Below, in pieces: positions 17,691 to 24,956 of a stretch of DNA of 64,000 nt; positions within the stretch are counted from its first letter, which is position 1; every line of letters begins with the position of its first letter. Below the pieces are notes generated by a model, which ran no database searches, was not told the DNA's origin, and worked only from the letters and a program-made list of their open reading frames with translations. The translations under genes were made by a program, and so were the position numbers. The stretch spans positions 29,061-93,060 of the forward strand of contig NZ_FOAO01000022.1 in assembly GCF_900109665.1 (NCBI RefSeq), read 5' to 3'. Source of the DNA: Blastococcus sp. DSM 46786. GTDB lineage: Bacteria; Actinomycetota; Actinomycetes; Mycobacteriales; Geodermatophilaceae.

Positions 17691-18524
17691 ATGAACCTTC
17701 GCGACACCTCGATCACCCGCGCCCCGCGCCCCACGGGCGAGCGCACCGCCCGGACGATCCGTCGTCCCGCGCTGCTCCTGGCGGTCGCCGCCGCGGGCGG
17801 GCTGCTCGTCAACGTCGTCGTCGTCGACGAGCCGGCCGCGCAGGCCGAGCCGGAGCTGGCGTCGGTCAGCGTGGCCGAGCAGCTCGGGATCCCCACCGAG
17901 GCTCCCGCCGCCGACGCCGTCGAGTCCGCCGTGCAGAGCCTCGCCCCGCTGGCCGCCAGCCGCAGCGAGCGCGCCGCCGAGCAGACCGCCGCCGCCGAGG
18001 CGCGGGCCGCGGCCGAGCAGGCCGAGCTCGACCGCCGCGCCGCGGAGGAGGCCGCGCGCAAGGCCGCCGAGGAGGAGGCCGCCCGCAAGGCCGCGGAGGA
18101 GGAGGCCGCCCGCAAGGCCGCCGAGCAGGAGGCCGCCCGGGCCGAGGCCGCTCGCCAGCAGGCGGCCAGCGCCCCCGCGCCGGCCGCGCCGGCCCCCGCC
18201 CGCTCCGCGCCCGCACCGGCCGCCGCGCCCGCCCCGGCCGGCTCCTTCAAGGACTACGCGATGGGCAAGGTGGGCTCGGGCAGCGAGTTCTCCTGCCTGG
18301 AGAGCCTGTGGGGCAAGGAGAGCGGGTGGAACCCCGACGCCCAGAACCCGCGCAGCACCGCCTACGGCATCGCGCAGTTCCTCGACTCCACCTGGGCCGG
18401 GACCGGCATCGCCAAGACCTCCGACGGCTACCGGCAGATCGACGCGGGCCTGGTCTACATCAACAACCGCTACGGCTCGCCGTGCGGCGCGTGGTCGCAC
18501 TCCCAGTCCAAGGGCTGGTACTGA
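17691..18524 (+). CDS. Exported SLT-domain lytic transglycosylase with coiled-coil spacer
   Basis: This 277-residue protein has an export signal (residues about 25-50: RRPALLLAVAAAGGLLVNVVVV, likely cleaved after AAQA), an Ala/Glu/Arg-rich coiled coil at residues 95-155 with 9-residue repeats EEAARKAAE, a Pro-Ala linker, and a C-terminal SLT-like domain from about residue 185. The catalytic Glu should be that in SLWGKESGWNP, followed by STAYGIAQFLDSTW and YINNRYGSPCGAW, typical of actinobacterial transglycosylase-like proteins related to Rpf. It would cut peptidoglycan glycan strands outside the membrane. ATG at 17691 is preceded by a modest GGAG; an in-frame GTG at 17661 is possible. The upstream c-di-AMP riboswitch ties expression to wall stress or osmotic state. 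Confidence 0.85.
   Translation: MNLRDTSITRAPRPTGERTARTIRRPALLLAVAAAGGLLVNVVVVDEPAAQAEPELASVSVAEQLGIPTEAPAADAVESAVQSLAPLAASRSERAAEQTAAAEARAAAEQAELDRRAAEEAARKAAEEEAARKAAEEEAARKAAEQEAARAEAARQQAASAPAPAAPAPARSAPAPAAAPAPAGSFKDYAMGKVGSGSEFSCLESLWGKESGWNPDAQNPRSTAYGIAQFLDSTWAGTGIAKTSDGYRQIDAGLVYINNRYGSPCGAWSHSQSKGWY
18045..18152 (+). repeat. 27-bp tandem repeat in the transglycosylase spacer
   Basis: Three 27-bp units begin at 18045, 18072 and 18099, each encoding EEAARKAAE, followed by a diverged fourth (QEAARAEAA). They build the coiled-coil spacer between the export signal and the catalytic domain and could vary in number between strains. Confidence 0.85.
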
Positions 18525-18526
18525 GA

Positions 18527-18579
18527 GGCCCCGTCCTCCCCACTCCTCGCAGGCTCGCAACGGGACCCGGGACGGGGCC
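18527..18579 (+). repeat. Hairpin repeat element, copy 2
   Basis: GGCCCCGTCC (18527-18536) and GGACGGGGCC (18570-18579) form a perfect 10-bp stem around a loop with CCCCACTCCTCGC, GCTCGC and GGGACCC. It begins 3 bp after the transglycosylase stop and could terminate transcription. Loop and 3' flank (GGCCGTTCCAG) match copy 1 at 8205-8256, while the stem bases differ and still pair. Confidence 0.75.
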
Positions 18580-18624
18580 GTTCCAGCACGTCACCAGGAC
18601 CCTGCAGCGAGGCCGTTCCGCTGA

Positions 18625-18684
18625 GGCATAGGAAGCTCTACCTGCGTCCCACGGGGTCATCACGCAGGTAGAGCTTCCTATGCC
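18625..18684. terminator. Perfect 23-bp hairpin between convergent genes
   Basis: A 23-bp perfect inverted repeat (18625-18647 with 18662-18684, loop of 14 nt) lies between the transglycosylase (plus) and the GH3 lipoprotein (minus). Its arms contain ATAGGAAGCTCTACCTG and the complement, much less GC-rich than the surroundings. No T-run follows on either side. It ends 6 bp from the GH3 stop codon, so a bidirectional terminator or RNA-processing hairpin is likely. Confidence 0.7.
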
Positions 18685-18690
18685 CGGGGG

Positions 18691-19863
18691 TCACCCGAGC
18701 AGCCCGGCCTCGGCCTTGGCGGTGAGCGCGGTGCGGACGGCGGCGTCGACGACGTCGGCGAACCCGGGATCGGCCTCGGCCCGGGCCAGCACCGCCTCGA
18801 CCATCTCGGGCACCAGGTCGCCGTCGCAGCTCAGCACCAGCGTGCCGCCGGCGGCGAGGAACCGGGTGGCCCGCTCGCCGACGGGGATGCCCTGGACCGC
18901 CGTGGCGTTGGCCAGGTCGTCGGAGACGACCACGCCGTCGAAGCCGAGCCGGTCGCGCAGCAGGTCGGTGACCACCGTGCGGGAGAAGGCCGCCTGGTTC
19001 TCCGGGTCGATCCGCGGATAGGTCGCCGACGACGTCATCACGAACCCGTCGGCAGACGTCCGGGCGAGCGCCTCGGCGAAGGCGGTGACCTGCTCGCCGT
19101 CGGCGTCGGTGACCGGGTCGACGACGCCGGCGCGGGTGTCGGTGTTGCCCTGCACCAGCCCGAGCCCGGGGAAGTGCTTGAAGGTCGGCACCACGCCGTG
19201 CGCCGCGAGGCCGTCGGCGACGGCGGCGGCGTCCTCGGCCACCTCGGGCCCGGTGCCGGCGTACTGGCGGCCGAAGGCGCCGATCGGCTCGTTGCCCTCC
19301 TCGGTGCCGGCCGGGACGACGTCGGCGACCGGCGCGAGGTTCAGGTTCACCCCGGCCGAGCTCAGCTCCCGCCCCAGGCCGTCGGCGAGGCCGGCGAGCC
19401 GCCCGGCGGGCAGCGCGCCCTGCTCGGCGGCGGCGGGGAGCCGCTCGAACCCCTCGCCCTTCAGCGTCTGCACCGCGCCGCCCTCCTGGTCGACCGCGAT
19501 CCACAACCCCGGCCCGGGGGCGTGCTGCTGCCAGCGCGCGGTCGTCGCGGCCAGCTCGGTGGCCGGGGCGGCGCTCCGGCCGGCGAGGAACACGCCGCCC
19601 ACCCCCTGGGCCACGAGCGCCTCGGCGTCGCCGAGGTCGTCCAGCGCGACGCCCGCGACGAACAGCTGGGCGACCTCCGCCCGCCGGTCGAGCGCGGCCA
19701 GGGCGGCGTCGACGGCGGCCGCGGGGTCCTCCGGCACCGTGCGGTCAGGGGCGGCGTCGGCGGTGGCCGAGGCCGGGCGGACGGCGATCGGGGTGCTGCA
19801 GCCGGCCAGCACCGTGCAGAGCGCGACGGAGGTGAGGGCCGGCAGGATGCCGCGGAGGTGCAC
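18691..19863 (-). CDS. GH3-family lipoprotein, NagZ/LpqI-like
   Basis: This 390-residue protein starts at GTG (complement 19861-19863, GGGAGA upstream) with VHLRGILPALTSVALCTVLAGCS, whose LAGC is a good lipobox, so it is a membrane-anchored lipoprotein. The rest is the N-terminal barrel of glycoside hydrolase family 3: LWIAVDQEGGAVQTLKG, a PTFKHFPGLGLVQGNTDT loop and GVVVSDDLANATAV with the likely nucleophile Asp. NagZ enzymes have KHFPGHG followed by an Asp-Ser-His acid/base motif; here the loop reads KHFPGLG and NTDTRAG, with no His. Hence beta-N-acetylglucosaminidase activity in wall recycling is the family expectation, but the proton-relay His is not where it should be. It is convergent with the transglycosylase gene. 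Confidence 0.82.
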   Translation of the reverse strand: MHLRGILPALTSVALCTVLAGCSTPIAVRPASATADAAPDRTVPEDPAAAVDAALAALDRRAEVAQLFVAGVALDDLGDAEALVAQGVGGVFLAGRSAAPATELAATTARWQQHAPGPGLWIAVDQEGGAVQTLKGEGFERLPAAAEQGALPAGRLAGLADGLGRELSSAGVNLNLAPVADVVPAGTEEGNEPIGAFGRQYAGTGPEVAEDAAAVADGLAAHGVVPTFKHFPGLGLVQGNTDTRAGVVDPVTDADGEQVTAFAEALARTSADGFVMTSSATYPRIDPENQAAFSRTVVTDLLRDRLGFDGVVVSDDLANATAVQGIPVGERATRFLAAGGTLVLSCDGDLVPEMVEAVLARAEADPGFADVVDAAVRTALTAKAEAGLLG

Positions 19864-20088
19864 GGTTCTCCCAGGGGTTCGGGGTCGGTCCGCGGGCCAG
19901 CTTCCGCGGGGCGGCGCCCCCGTCCGTGCTCCGACGCGTGGTGGGCGCCCCTCCCGTCCCACCGGGCCCCGGCGCACCGGCCGCACCGGCCGCGCGGCCC
20001 GGGAATGCCCGGGCGAGCCGCCGCGGCGCGCTCGCGGCGGAGTGCTCGCGCTGCCTAAGGTCGGTGCAGCAGCGACGGAGGGGGAGCG

Positions 20089-20472
20089 ATGACCGAGGCC
20101 GGTGACGACGACCGGACCACCCCGCAGGGCGGGTTCGTGGGCCGGTCGATCGACGAGTTCGTGAGCCAGCTGCGGTTCTTCAGCGACCGCGCCCGAGGGC
20201 TCGCGGGCAGCGCGACGTCCCGGCTCCCGCTGCCCGCACTGCCCAGCCCGCCCGGCGCGATGTCCGCCGCCCAGCTCCGCGCGATCAAGGAGATGGTGAC
20301 CGCGCAGCGCAGCTCGATCGCGGCGATGCGGGCCCAGCTGGACGCCTTCGACCAGCAGCTCGCCGTCTTCGAGCGGATCCTCGACCCGCTGGTCGAGTGG
20401 AGCGGGACGTGGGCGCGGCTGGAAGAGGCCGTCGGCGACATCGTCCGCCGGGAGCCCCCCGCCGAGCAGTGA
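20089..20472 (+). CDS. Hypothetical helical protein
   Basis: I do not recognise this 127-residue protein. It has no signal or membrane segment. The N-terminal half (GRSIDEFVSQLRFFSDRARG) and the C-terminal half (EMVTAQRSSIAAMRAQLDAFDQQLAVFERILDPLVEW) look amphipathic and alpha-helical, with a Pro-rich break around residues 47-57. The architecture resembles small phasin-like or polyester-granule-associated proteins, though I cannot support that. ATG at 20089 has a strong GGAGGGGGAG. A second helical protein of similar size is encoded at 21210-21644 on the other strand, beyond the convergent permease gene. Confidence 0.65.
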   Translation: MTEAGDDDRTTPQGGFVGRSIDEFVSQLRFFSDRARGLAGSATSRLPLPALPSPPGAMSAAQLRAIKEMVTAQRSSIAAMRAQLDAFDQQLAVFERILDPLVEWSGTWARLEEAVGDIVRREPPAEQ

Positions 20473-20475
20473 CGG

Positions 20476-21159
20476 TCAGCCCGCCAGCGACCTGACGAGC
20501 AGCGCCGCCCCGGAGAGCAGGCACAGCACCAGGGCGGCGCGGCGCATCACCGGCAGCGCCAGCCGGCGGCGCAGCGGTCCCGCGAGCAGGAAGCCGACCA
20601 GCACGAAGGGCACCAGCCCCGCCCCGGCGGCCAGCCCGCCGCCGGTGAGCTCGCCACCGGCCAGCAGGACACCCAGGGAGAGCAGCGTCGTCCCGACGAA
20701 GAACACCGACAGGTTCGCCCGCTGGGCGGCCGGTGTGGGCGCCCGGTAGGTGACCACGAGGGGCGGGCCCGGCGTCGCCGCGACCGTCGACAGCGTGCCG
20801 GAGGCGAACCCGGCGACGGCGAGCGCGCGCCGCCCGCCCGGCAGCCGCACCCCGGCGAGCGACGCACCGCAGGCCAGCAGCACCACGAGGGCGACCGTTA
20901 TGCCCAACATCCGACCATCGATCACCTGCAACAGCAGCAAACCCGCGACGACGCCCGGGACCGACGCCAGCACCGCGCCGCGCATGGCCGTTAACTCCAG
21001 CGCGGCGCGCTCGCGCCACACCACCGGCAGCAGCGCGGCGAGCGTGCCCACCAGCAGGGGGCCGGGCACCAGTGCAGGCTGCACGAGCAGCACCAGCGGA
21101 CCGGCGAGCAGGCCGAAGCCCATGCCGGTCGCCGTCTGGACGACCGAGGCCAGCAGCAC
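20476..21159 (-). CDS. TauE/SafE-family permease
   Basis: This protein of at least 227 residues is nearly all hydrophobic, with about eight membrane segments. It has the TauE/SafE (DUF81) signs: an opening LASVVQTATGMGFGLLAGPLVLL in which GxGFG is typical, and a mid-protein GFASGTLSTVAATPGPPLVV repeat of the same motif. The family exports sulfite, sulfoacetate or other anions. GTG at 21159 is the only standard start, but family members usually have about a dozen more residues, and the open frame extends upstream without ATG or GTG (TTDPVALLVCGLAV), so an unusual CTG start is possible. The gene contains a TTA Leu codon (20992-20994) and an ATA Ile codon (20899-20901), rare in this genome. Substrate is unknown. 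Confidence 0.8.
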   Translation of the reverse strand: MLLASVVQTATGMGFGLLAGPLVLLVQPALVPGPLLVGTLAALLPVVWRERAALELTAMRGAVLASVPGVVAGLLLLQVIDGRMLGITVALVVLLACGASLAGVRLPGGRRALAVAGFASGTLSTVAATPGPPLVVTYRAPTPAAQRANLSVFFVGTTLLSLGVLLAGGELTGGGLAAGAGLVPFVLVGFLLAGPLRRRLALPVMRRAALVLCLLSGAALLVRSLAG

Positions 21160-21209
21160 CGCCAGGCCGCAGACCAGCAGCGCGACCGGGTCGGTGGTCA
21201 GCTCCCCGG

Positions 21210-21644
21210 TCAGTAGCCGTCGTCCTCGTCCCCGGGGGGACGGCGGCGCAGCAGGCCGGTCACCGAGCCAACGCGGGTCTGGGCCTGGCGCAGGCCGTGG
21301 ATCAGCGGCATCAGGTCGTCGTGGATGCGGCGCAACGTCTCCGGCACGGTGTCGACGGCGGGGTCGTCCAGCACCCGCCCGACCCGCTCGATGCCCGGGC
21401 GCAGGGCCCGCACCGGCTCCTCGAGCTCCTCGACCAGGCCCTCCAGCCGCTCGGCCATCCGCTGGGCGGACGCGATGGTCTCCCGGGCGGCGGTGGTGGC
21501 GGCGGTGAGCTCCCGGACCGTGCCGTTGAGGTCGGCCAGCGTCCGGGGGAGCTGGGACAGCGCCTCCGTCTGCGTCTGGAGCAGCGCGATCAGCTCGCCG
21601 AGCCCGGGGATGCGGGGGATGCCGAGCCCGCGGAAGGGATCCAC
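21210..21644 (-). CDS. Hypothetical coiled-coil protein
   Basis: This 144-residue soluble protein is dominated by a long helix: ELIALLQTQTEALSQLPRTL, then RELTAATTAARETIASAQRMAERLEGLVEELEEPV in about residues 45-80, ending in RRRPPGDEDDGY. It resembles the short Leu/Ala/Glu-rich proteins common in actinobacteria beside lipid or polyester genes, but I do not know a function. The N-terminus MDPFRGLGIPRIPGLGE is Pro/Gly-rich. It is followed after about 50 bp by the TauE/SafE gene on the same strand. No signal peptide is present. Confidence 0.65.
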   Translation of the reverse strand: MDPFRGLGIPRIPGLGELIALLQTQTEALSQLPRTLADLNGTVRELTAATTAARETIASAQRMAERLEGLVEELEEPVRALRPGIERVGRVLDDPAVDTVPETLRRIHDDLMPLIHGLRQAQTRVGSVTGLLRRRPPGDEDDGY

Positions 21645-21697
21645 CTGGAAACCGTGGGCGACCGGCGCCGCGGGCGCAACTCCTCGGGGCGCCGCGG

Positions 21698-22417
21698 TCA
21701 GTCCGGCCGCAGCTGCCCGGTCAGCACGAACCGCGCGGCGACGTCCCGCAGCTTGGTGTTGCTCTCCATCGACACGCGGGCCAGCAGCTGGAACGCCTGG
21801 TCGGCGGTGAGCTTGTGCCGCTCCATGAGGATGCCCTTGGCCTGGTCGATGGCGGCCCGGTGCTCCAGGGCGGCCTGCAGGTGCTCGGCCCGCTCCGCGG
21901 CGGTCTCGTACAGGTACATGTTGGACACCGGGCCGACGGCGTAGGCGGCGAGCCGGGAGACCAGGGAGCGGGTGCGGTCGTCGGCGACCGGGAAGTCCCG
22001 GGCGTAGACGTTCATCGACCCGGAGACCAGCTCCTGCACCGGCAGCGGGTAGGACAGCGTGCTCCCGCAGCCCCGCGCGGCCGCCTCGGCGCCGAACGCC
22101 GGCCAGCGCGGCTCGGACCGGGTGTCGGTGACGACGGTGGGCCGGCCGGTCGTGGCCGCGTCGAGGCAGGGACCGGTGCCCAGCCGGTACTGCAGCTCGT
22201 CCAGCTCCACGGCCAGTTCCCCGCTGGCGGCCACCGTGCTGGGGCGGCCGTCGCCGAGGATCGTCACCGAGGCCACCGGGCGGCCCGGGAGGATGCGGGT
22301 GGCCAGCTCGGTCACCGTGCGCAGCACGGACTCCAGCGAGTGCTCCGCGAAGGAGAGCCGGGCCAGCTCGTCGAATGCCGGCTGGACGGCGAGGGCATCG
22401 TCGTCAGGGGGTGTCAC
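21698..22417 (-). CDS. GAF-ANTAR RNA-binding antiterminator
   Basis: This 239-residue regulator has a GAF domain at about residues 20-165 (RLGTGPCLDAATTGRPTVV, LSYPLPVQELVSGSMNVYA) and a C-terminal ANTAR domain, with HRAAIDQAKGILMERHKL, TADQAFQLLARVSMESN and KLRDVAARFV. ANTAR three-helix bundles bind paired RNA hairpins and prevent termination; the GAF domain probably senses a ligand or a redox cue. GTG at 22415-22417 has GGAGTGCAAGG upstream. The MEDS-STAS gene lies 227 bp upstream on the same strand, and an HATPase switch protein with the same MEDS domain lies at 44105. The RNA target is unknown. Confidence 0.88.
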   Translation of the reverse strand: MTPPDDDALAVQPAFDELARLSFAEHSLESVLRTVTELATRILPGRPVASVTILGDGRPSTVAASGELAVELDELQYRLGTGPCLDAATTGRPTVVTDTRSEPRWPAFGAEAAARGCGSTLSYPLPVQELVSGSMNVYARDFPVADDRTRSLVSRLAAYAVGPVSNMYLYETAAERAEHLQAALEHRAAIDQAKGILMERHKLTADQAFQLLARVSMESNTKLRDVAARFVLTGQLRPD

Positions 22418-22644
22418 GCCTTGCACTCCGTCGGTTCCTGCACCGGACGTACGCGCGCCGGCGGTCAGAGGAGGGCTCCCGCGTGGTTCCAGGACGCCCT
22501 CGGTGCCGGGCCCAGGAGGCCCGGCCGCGCGCCGGCTGTGTGACGCGTGTGCAGCAGTGCTCAATATGGCCACCGGCCAGGGCCGATCCCGGGCGGCGTG
22601 CGACGTCGGCGTGGGCCCGGCCGCAGCAGGGAGCTGGGGCGGGG

Positions 22645-23502
22645 TCAGACGGCGGTGGTGAAGGTGACGGGTGCCCACCGGTCGAACCCCAGCAGCGGCC
22701 ACGCCCGCCGCACCAGCGGCGGGGCGTCGCGCAGCTCCACCCGTACCCCCGTGCCGGCGAGCGTCCGGACCCAGCGGGCGATCGCCCGGCAGCCGGCGAC
22801 GTCGGCGAACCCGAGGCCGGAGAGCGCCAGCGTGCAGTTGCCGCCCTCGACCGGCGAGGTGGCCAGGACCCGGGCGAGCCGCTCCGCACCGACCAGGTCG
22901 ACGTCGCCGACCAGGGCGACCCGGTGCCGGTCGAAGAACACCTGGAAGGCGGGGGGAGCGCCGGGCGCGTGGACCTGCGGGTGCACGGCGGTCACCGCGT
23001 CCAGGGCCGCCGCCGTCAGGTCGCCGTCGTAGAGGCACATCGCCGACATGCCGGGCCCGCGGGCGATGTACTCGTCGGCCACGTGCTCCCACCGGGCCAG
23101 CTCCGCCCGGGCGCCGGGGTCCTCGGCCAGCCCGCTGACGTCGGCGAGCACGCGCAGCCCGCGGTAGCCCTCCGCCCGGGCATCCCGGGTCGCCCGGGCG
23201 TAGAAGGCGCGCTGCCGCTCGGCGCTGAACGCCCCGGTGGCGGCGTAGGCCTCCTCCAGCGAGAGCAGCTGCAGGGTGCCGGCGGCGGCGAGCGCCGCGA
23301 CGTCACCGAGGGACGCGCCGCCACGGCGGACGGCCGCCACGACCCGGTCGCCCACGCCCAGCAGGCGTTCCCCGCGGTCCAGCCCGCCGCGGGCGAACGC
23401 CAGCACCGCGGCGTCGAGCTCCTCCTCGCCGCGGAACACCCAGCAGACGTGGTCGCGCGCCCGGGGTGGAGGCACCTCCCGCACCGGCCCGTGAACGCGC
23501 AT
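22645..23502 (-). CDS. MEDS-domain protein with C-terminal STAS-like domain
   Basis: This 285-residue protein begins with a MEDS (DcmR-like sensory) domain: DHVCWVFRGEEELDAAVLAFARGGLDRGERLLGVGDR in residues 15-55, and GLRVLADVSGLAEDPGARAELARWEHVADEYIA with a conserved ending MSAMCLYDGDL. The last about 90 residues (VDLVGAERLARVLATS, CTLALSGLGFADVAGCRAIARWV) look like a STAS anti-sigma-factor antagonist, in which the Ser/Thr of the LSGLGF loop could be the phosphorylated residue. Proteins of this type usually act in partner-switching control of sigma factors. ATG is at 23500-23502. It is 47 bp after the pntB stop in the same direction, so it could be read through from pntAB. Confidence 0.78.
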   Translation of the reverse strand: MRVHGPVREVPPPRARDHVCWVFRGEEELDAAVLAFARGGLDRGERLLGVGDRVVAAVRRGGASLGDVAALAAAGTLQLLSLEEAYAATGAFSAERQRAFYARATRDARAEGYRGLRVLADVSGLAEDPGARAELARWEHVADEYIARGPGMSAMCLYDGDLTAAALDAVTAVHPQVHAPGAPPAFQVFFDRHRVALVGDVDLVGAERLARVLATSPVEGGNCTLALSGLGFADVAGCRAIARWVRTLAGTGVRVELRDAPPLVRRAWPLLGFDRWAPVTFTTAV

Positions 23503-23549
23503 GTGCTCACGGTAATGGCTCCCGCCGCGGTGGGACAGCCGGGCGGAGG

Positions 23550-24956
23550 TCACAGCGCCTTCAGGATGTCCTCCACCCGCTCCCGGGCATCGCCGAAGAG
23601 CATGCGGCTGTTCTCCCGGAAGAAGAGGGGGTTCTGCACGCCGGCGTACCCGGTGTTCATGGAGCGCTTGAACACCACCACGTGCTCGGCCTCCCACACC
23701 CGGAGCACCGGCATGCCGGCGATCGGGCTGGCCGGGTCGTCGGTCGCGGCGGGGTTGACCGTGTCGTTGGCGCCGATGACCAGGACGACCGACGTGCCGG
23801 CGAGGTCGTCGTTGATCTCGTCCATCTCGAGGACGACGTCGTAGGGCACCTTGGCCTCGGCGAGGAGCACGTTCATGTGCCCGGGCAGGCGCCCGGCGAC
23901 CGGGTGGATGCCGAAGCGCACGTCGACGTCGTGCGCGCGCAGCTTGCGGGTGAGCTCGGCGACGGCGGACTGTGCCTGGGCGACGGCCATGCCGTAACCG
24001 GGGGTGATGACCACCGACTTCGCGTCCCGCAGCAGCTCGGCGGTCTCCTCGGCGGTGATCTCGGTGTGCTCGCCGTAGTCCACGTCGGACGACGCCGCGG
24101 CGCCCTCGTTGCCGAACCCCCCGGCGATCACCGAGAGGAACGAGCGGTTCATCGCCTTGCACATGATGTAGGAGAGGTAGGCACCGGACGAGCCGACCAG
24201 GGCGCCGGTGATGATCAGCAGGTCGTTGCCCAGGAGGAAGCCCGACGCGGCGGCGGCCCAGCCCGAGTAGCTGTTGAGCATCGAGACGACGACGGGCATG
24301 TCGCCGCCGCCGATCGAGGCCACCAGGTGCCAGCCCAGCGCCAGGGCCAGCACCGTGACGACCGAGAGCACGAGCAGGTTCGGCGCGGCCACGAACACGA
24401 CGGTCAGGACGGCGAACAGCGCCAGGGCGCCCAGGTTGAGCCAGTTGCGGCCCGGCAGCACCAGCGGGTTGCTCTTGATCCGGGCCGAGAGCTTGAGGAA
24501 GGCGACGATCGAGCCGGTGAACGTGACCGCGCCGATGAAGACGCCGACCACCACCTCGCCGGAGTGGATGCCGGCCTCGGCGCCGGTGAGCGTCGAGCCG
24601 CCGTCGGCACCCTCGACGGAGAGGTAGCCGTTCCAGCCCACGAGCACCGCGGCCAGGCCGACGAAGCTGTGCAGCAGCGCGATGAGCTCGGGCATGCCGG
24701 TCATCTCGACCACGCGCGCCCGCCACAGGCCGATGGCCGCGCCGATGACCACCGCGAGCACGAGCAGGGTGAGCCCCACGGCAGAGATGTCCCGCGTGGC
24801 CAGGCCGACCGTGGCGGCCAGCGCGATCGCCATGCCCGCGATGCCGTAGGCGTTCCCGGCCTTGGCCGTCTCGTGCCTCGACAGCCCGGCCAGGCTCAGG
24901 ATGAACAGCAGGGCGGCGACGATGTAGGCCGCGGCCGCGGCGGTGGTGGCGGTCAT
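23550..24956 (-). CDS. pntB: NAD(P)+ transhydrogenase subunit beta
   Basis: This 468-residue protein has eight or nine membrane segments (residues 1-270) then the NADP-binding domain [22 protein letters not shown] with the [10 protein letters not shown] signature, [45 protein letters not shown] and [17 protein letters not shown]. These are textbook PntB motifs. It pairs with PntA to couple hydride transfer between NADH and NADP+ to proton entry, making NADPH. Its ATG overlaps the pntA stop (ATGA at 24953-24956). NADPH from this enzyme would serve the mono-oxygenases and reductases encoded around it. Confidence 0.95.
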   Translation of the reverse strand: MTATTAAAAAYIVAALLFILSLAGLSRHETAKAGNAYGIAGMAIALAATVGLATRDISAVGLTLLVLAVVIGAAIGLWRARVVEMTGMPELIALLHSFVGLAAVLVGWNGYLSVEGADGGSTLTGAEAGIHSGEVVVGVFIGAVTFTGSIVAFLKLSARIKSNPLVLPGRNWLNLGALALFAVLTVVFVAAPNLLVLSVVTVLALALGWHLVASIGGGDMPVVVSMLNSYSGWAAAASGFLLGNDLLIITGALVGSSGAYLSYIMCKAMNRSFLSVIAGGFGNEGAAASSDVDYGEHTEITAEETAELLRDAKSVVITPGYGMAVAQAQSAVAELTRKLRAHDVDVRFGIHPVAGRLPGHMNVLLAEAKVPYDVVLEMDEINDDLAGTSVVLVIGANDTVNPAATDDPASPIAGMPVLRVWEAEHVVVFKRSMNTGYAGVQNPLFFRENSRMLFGDARERVEDILKAL

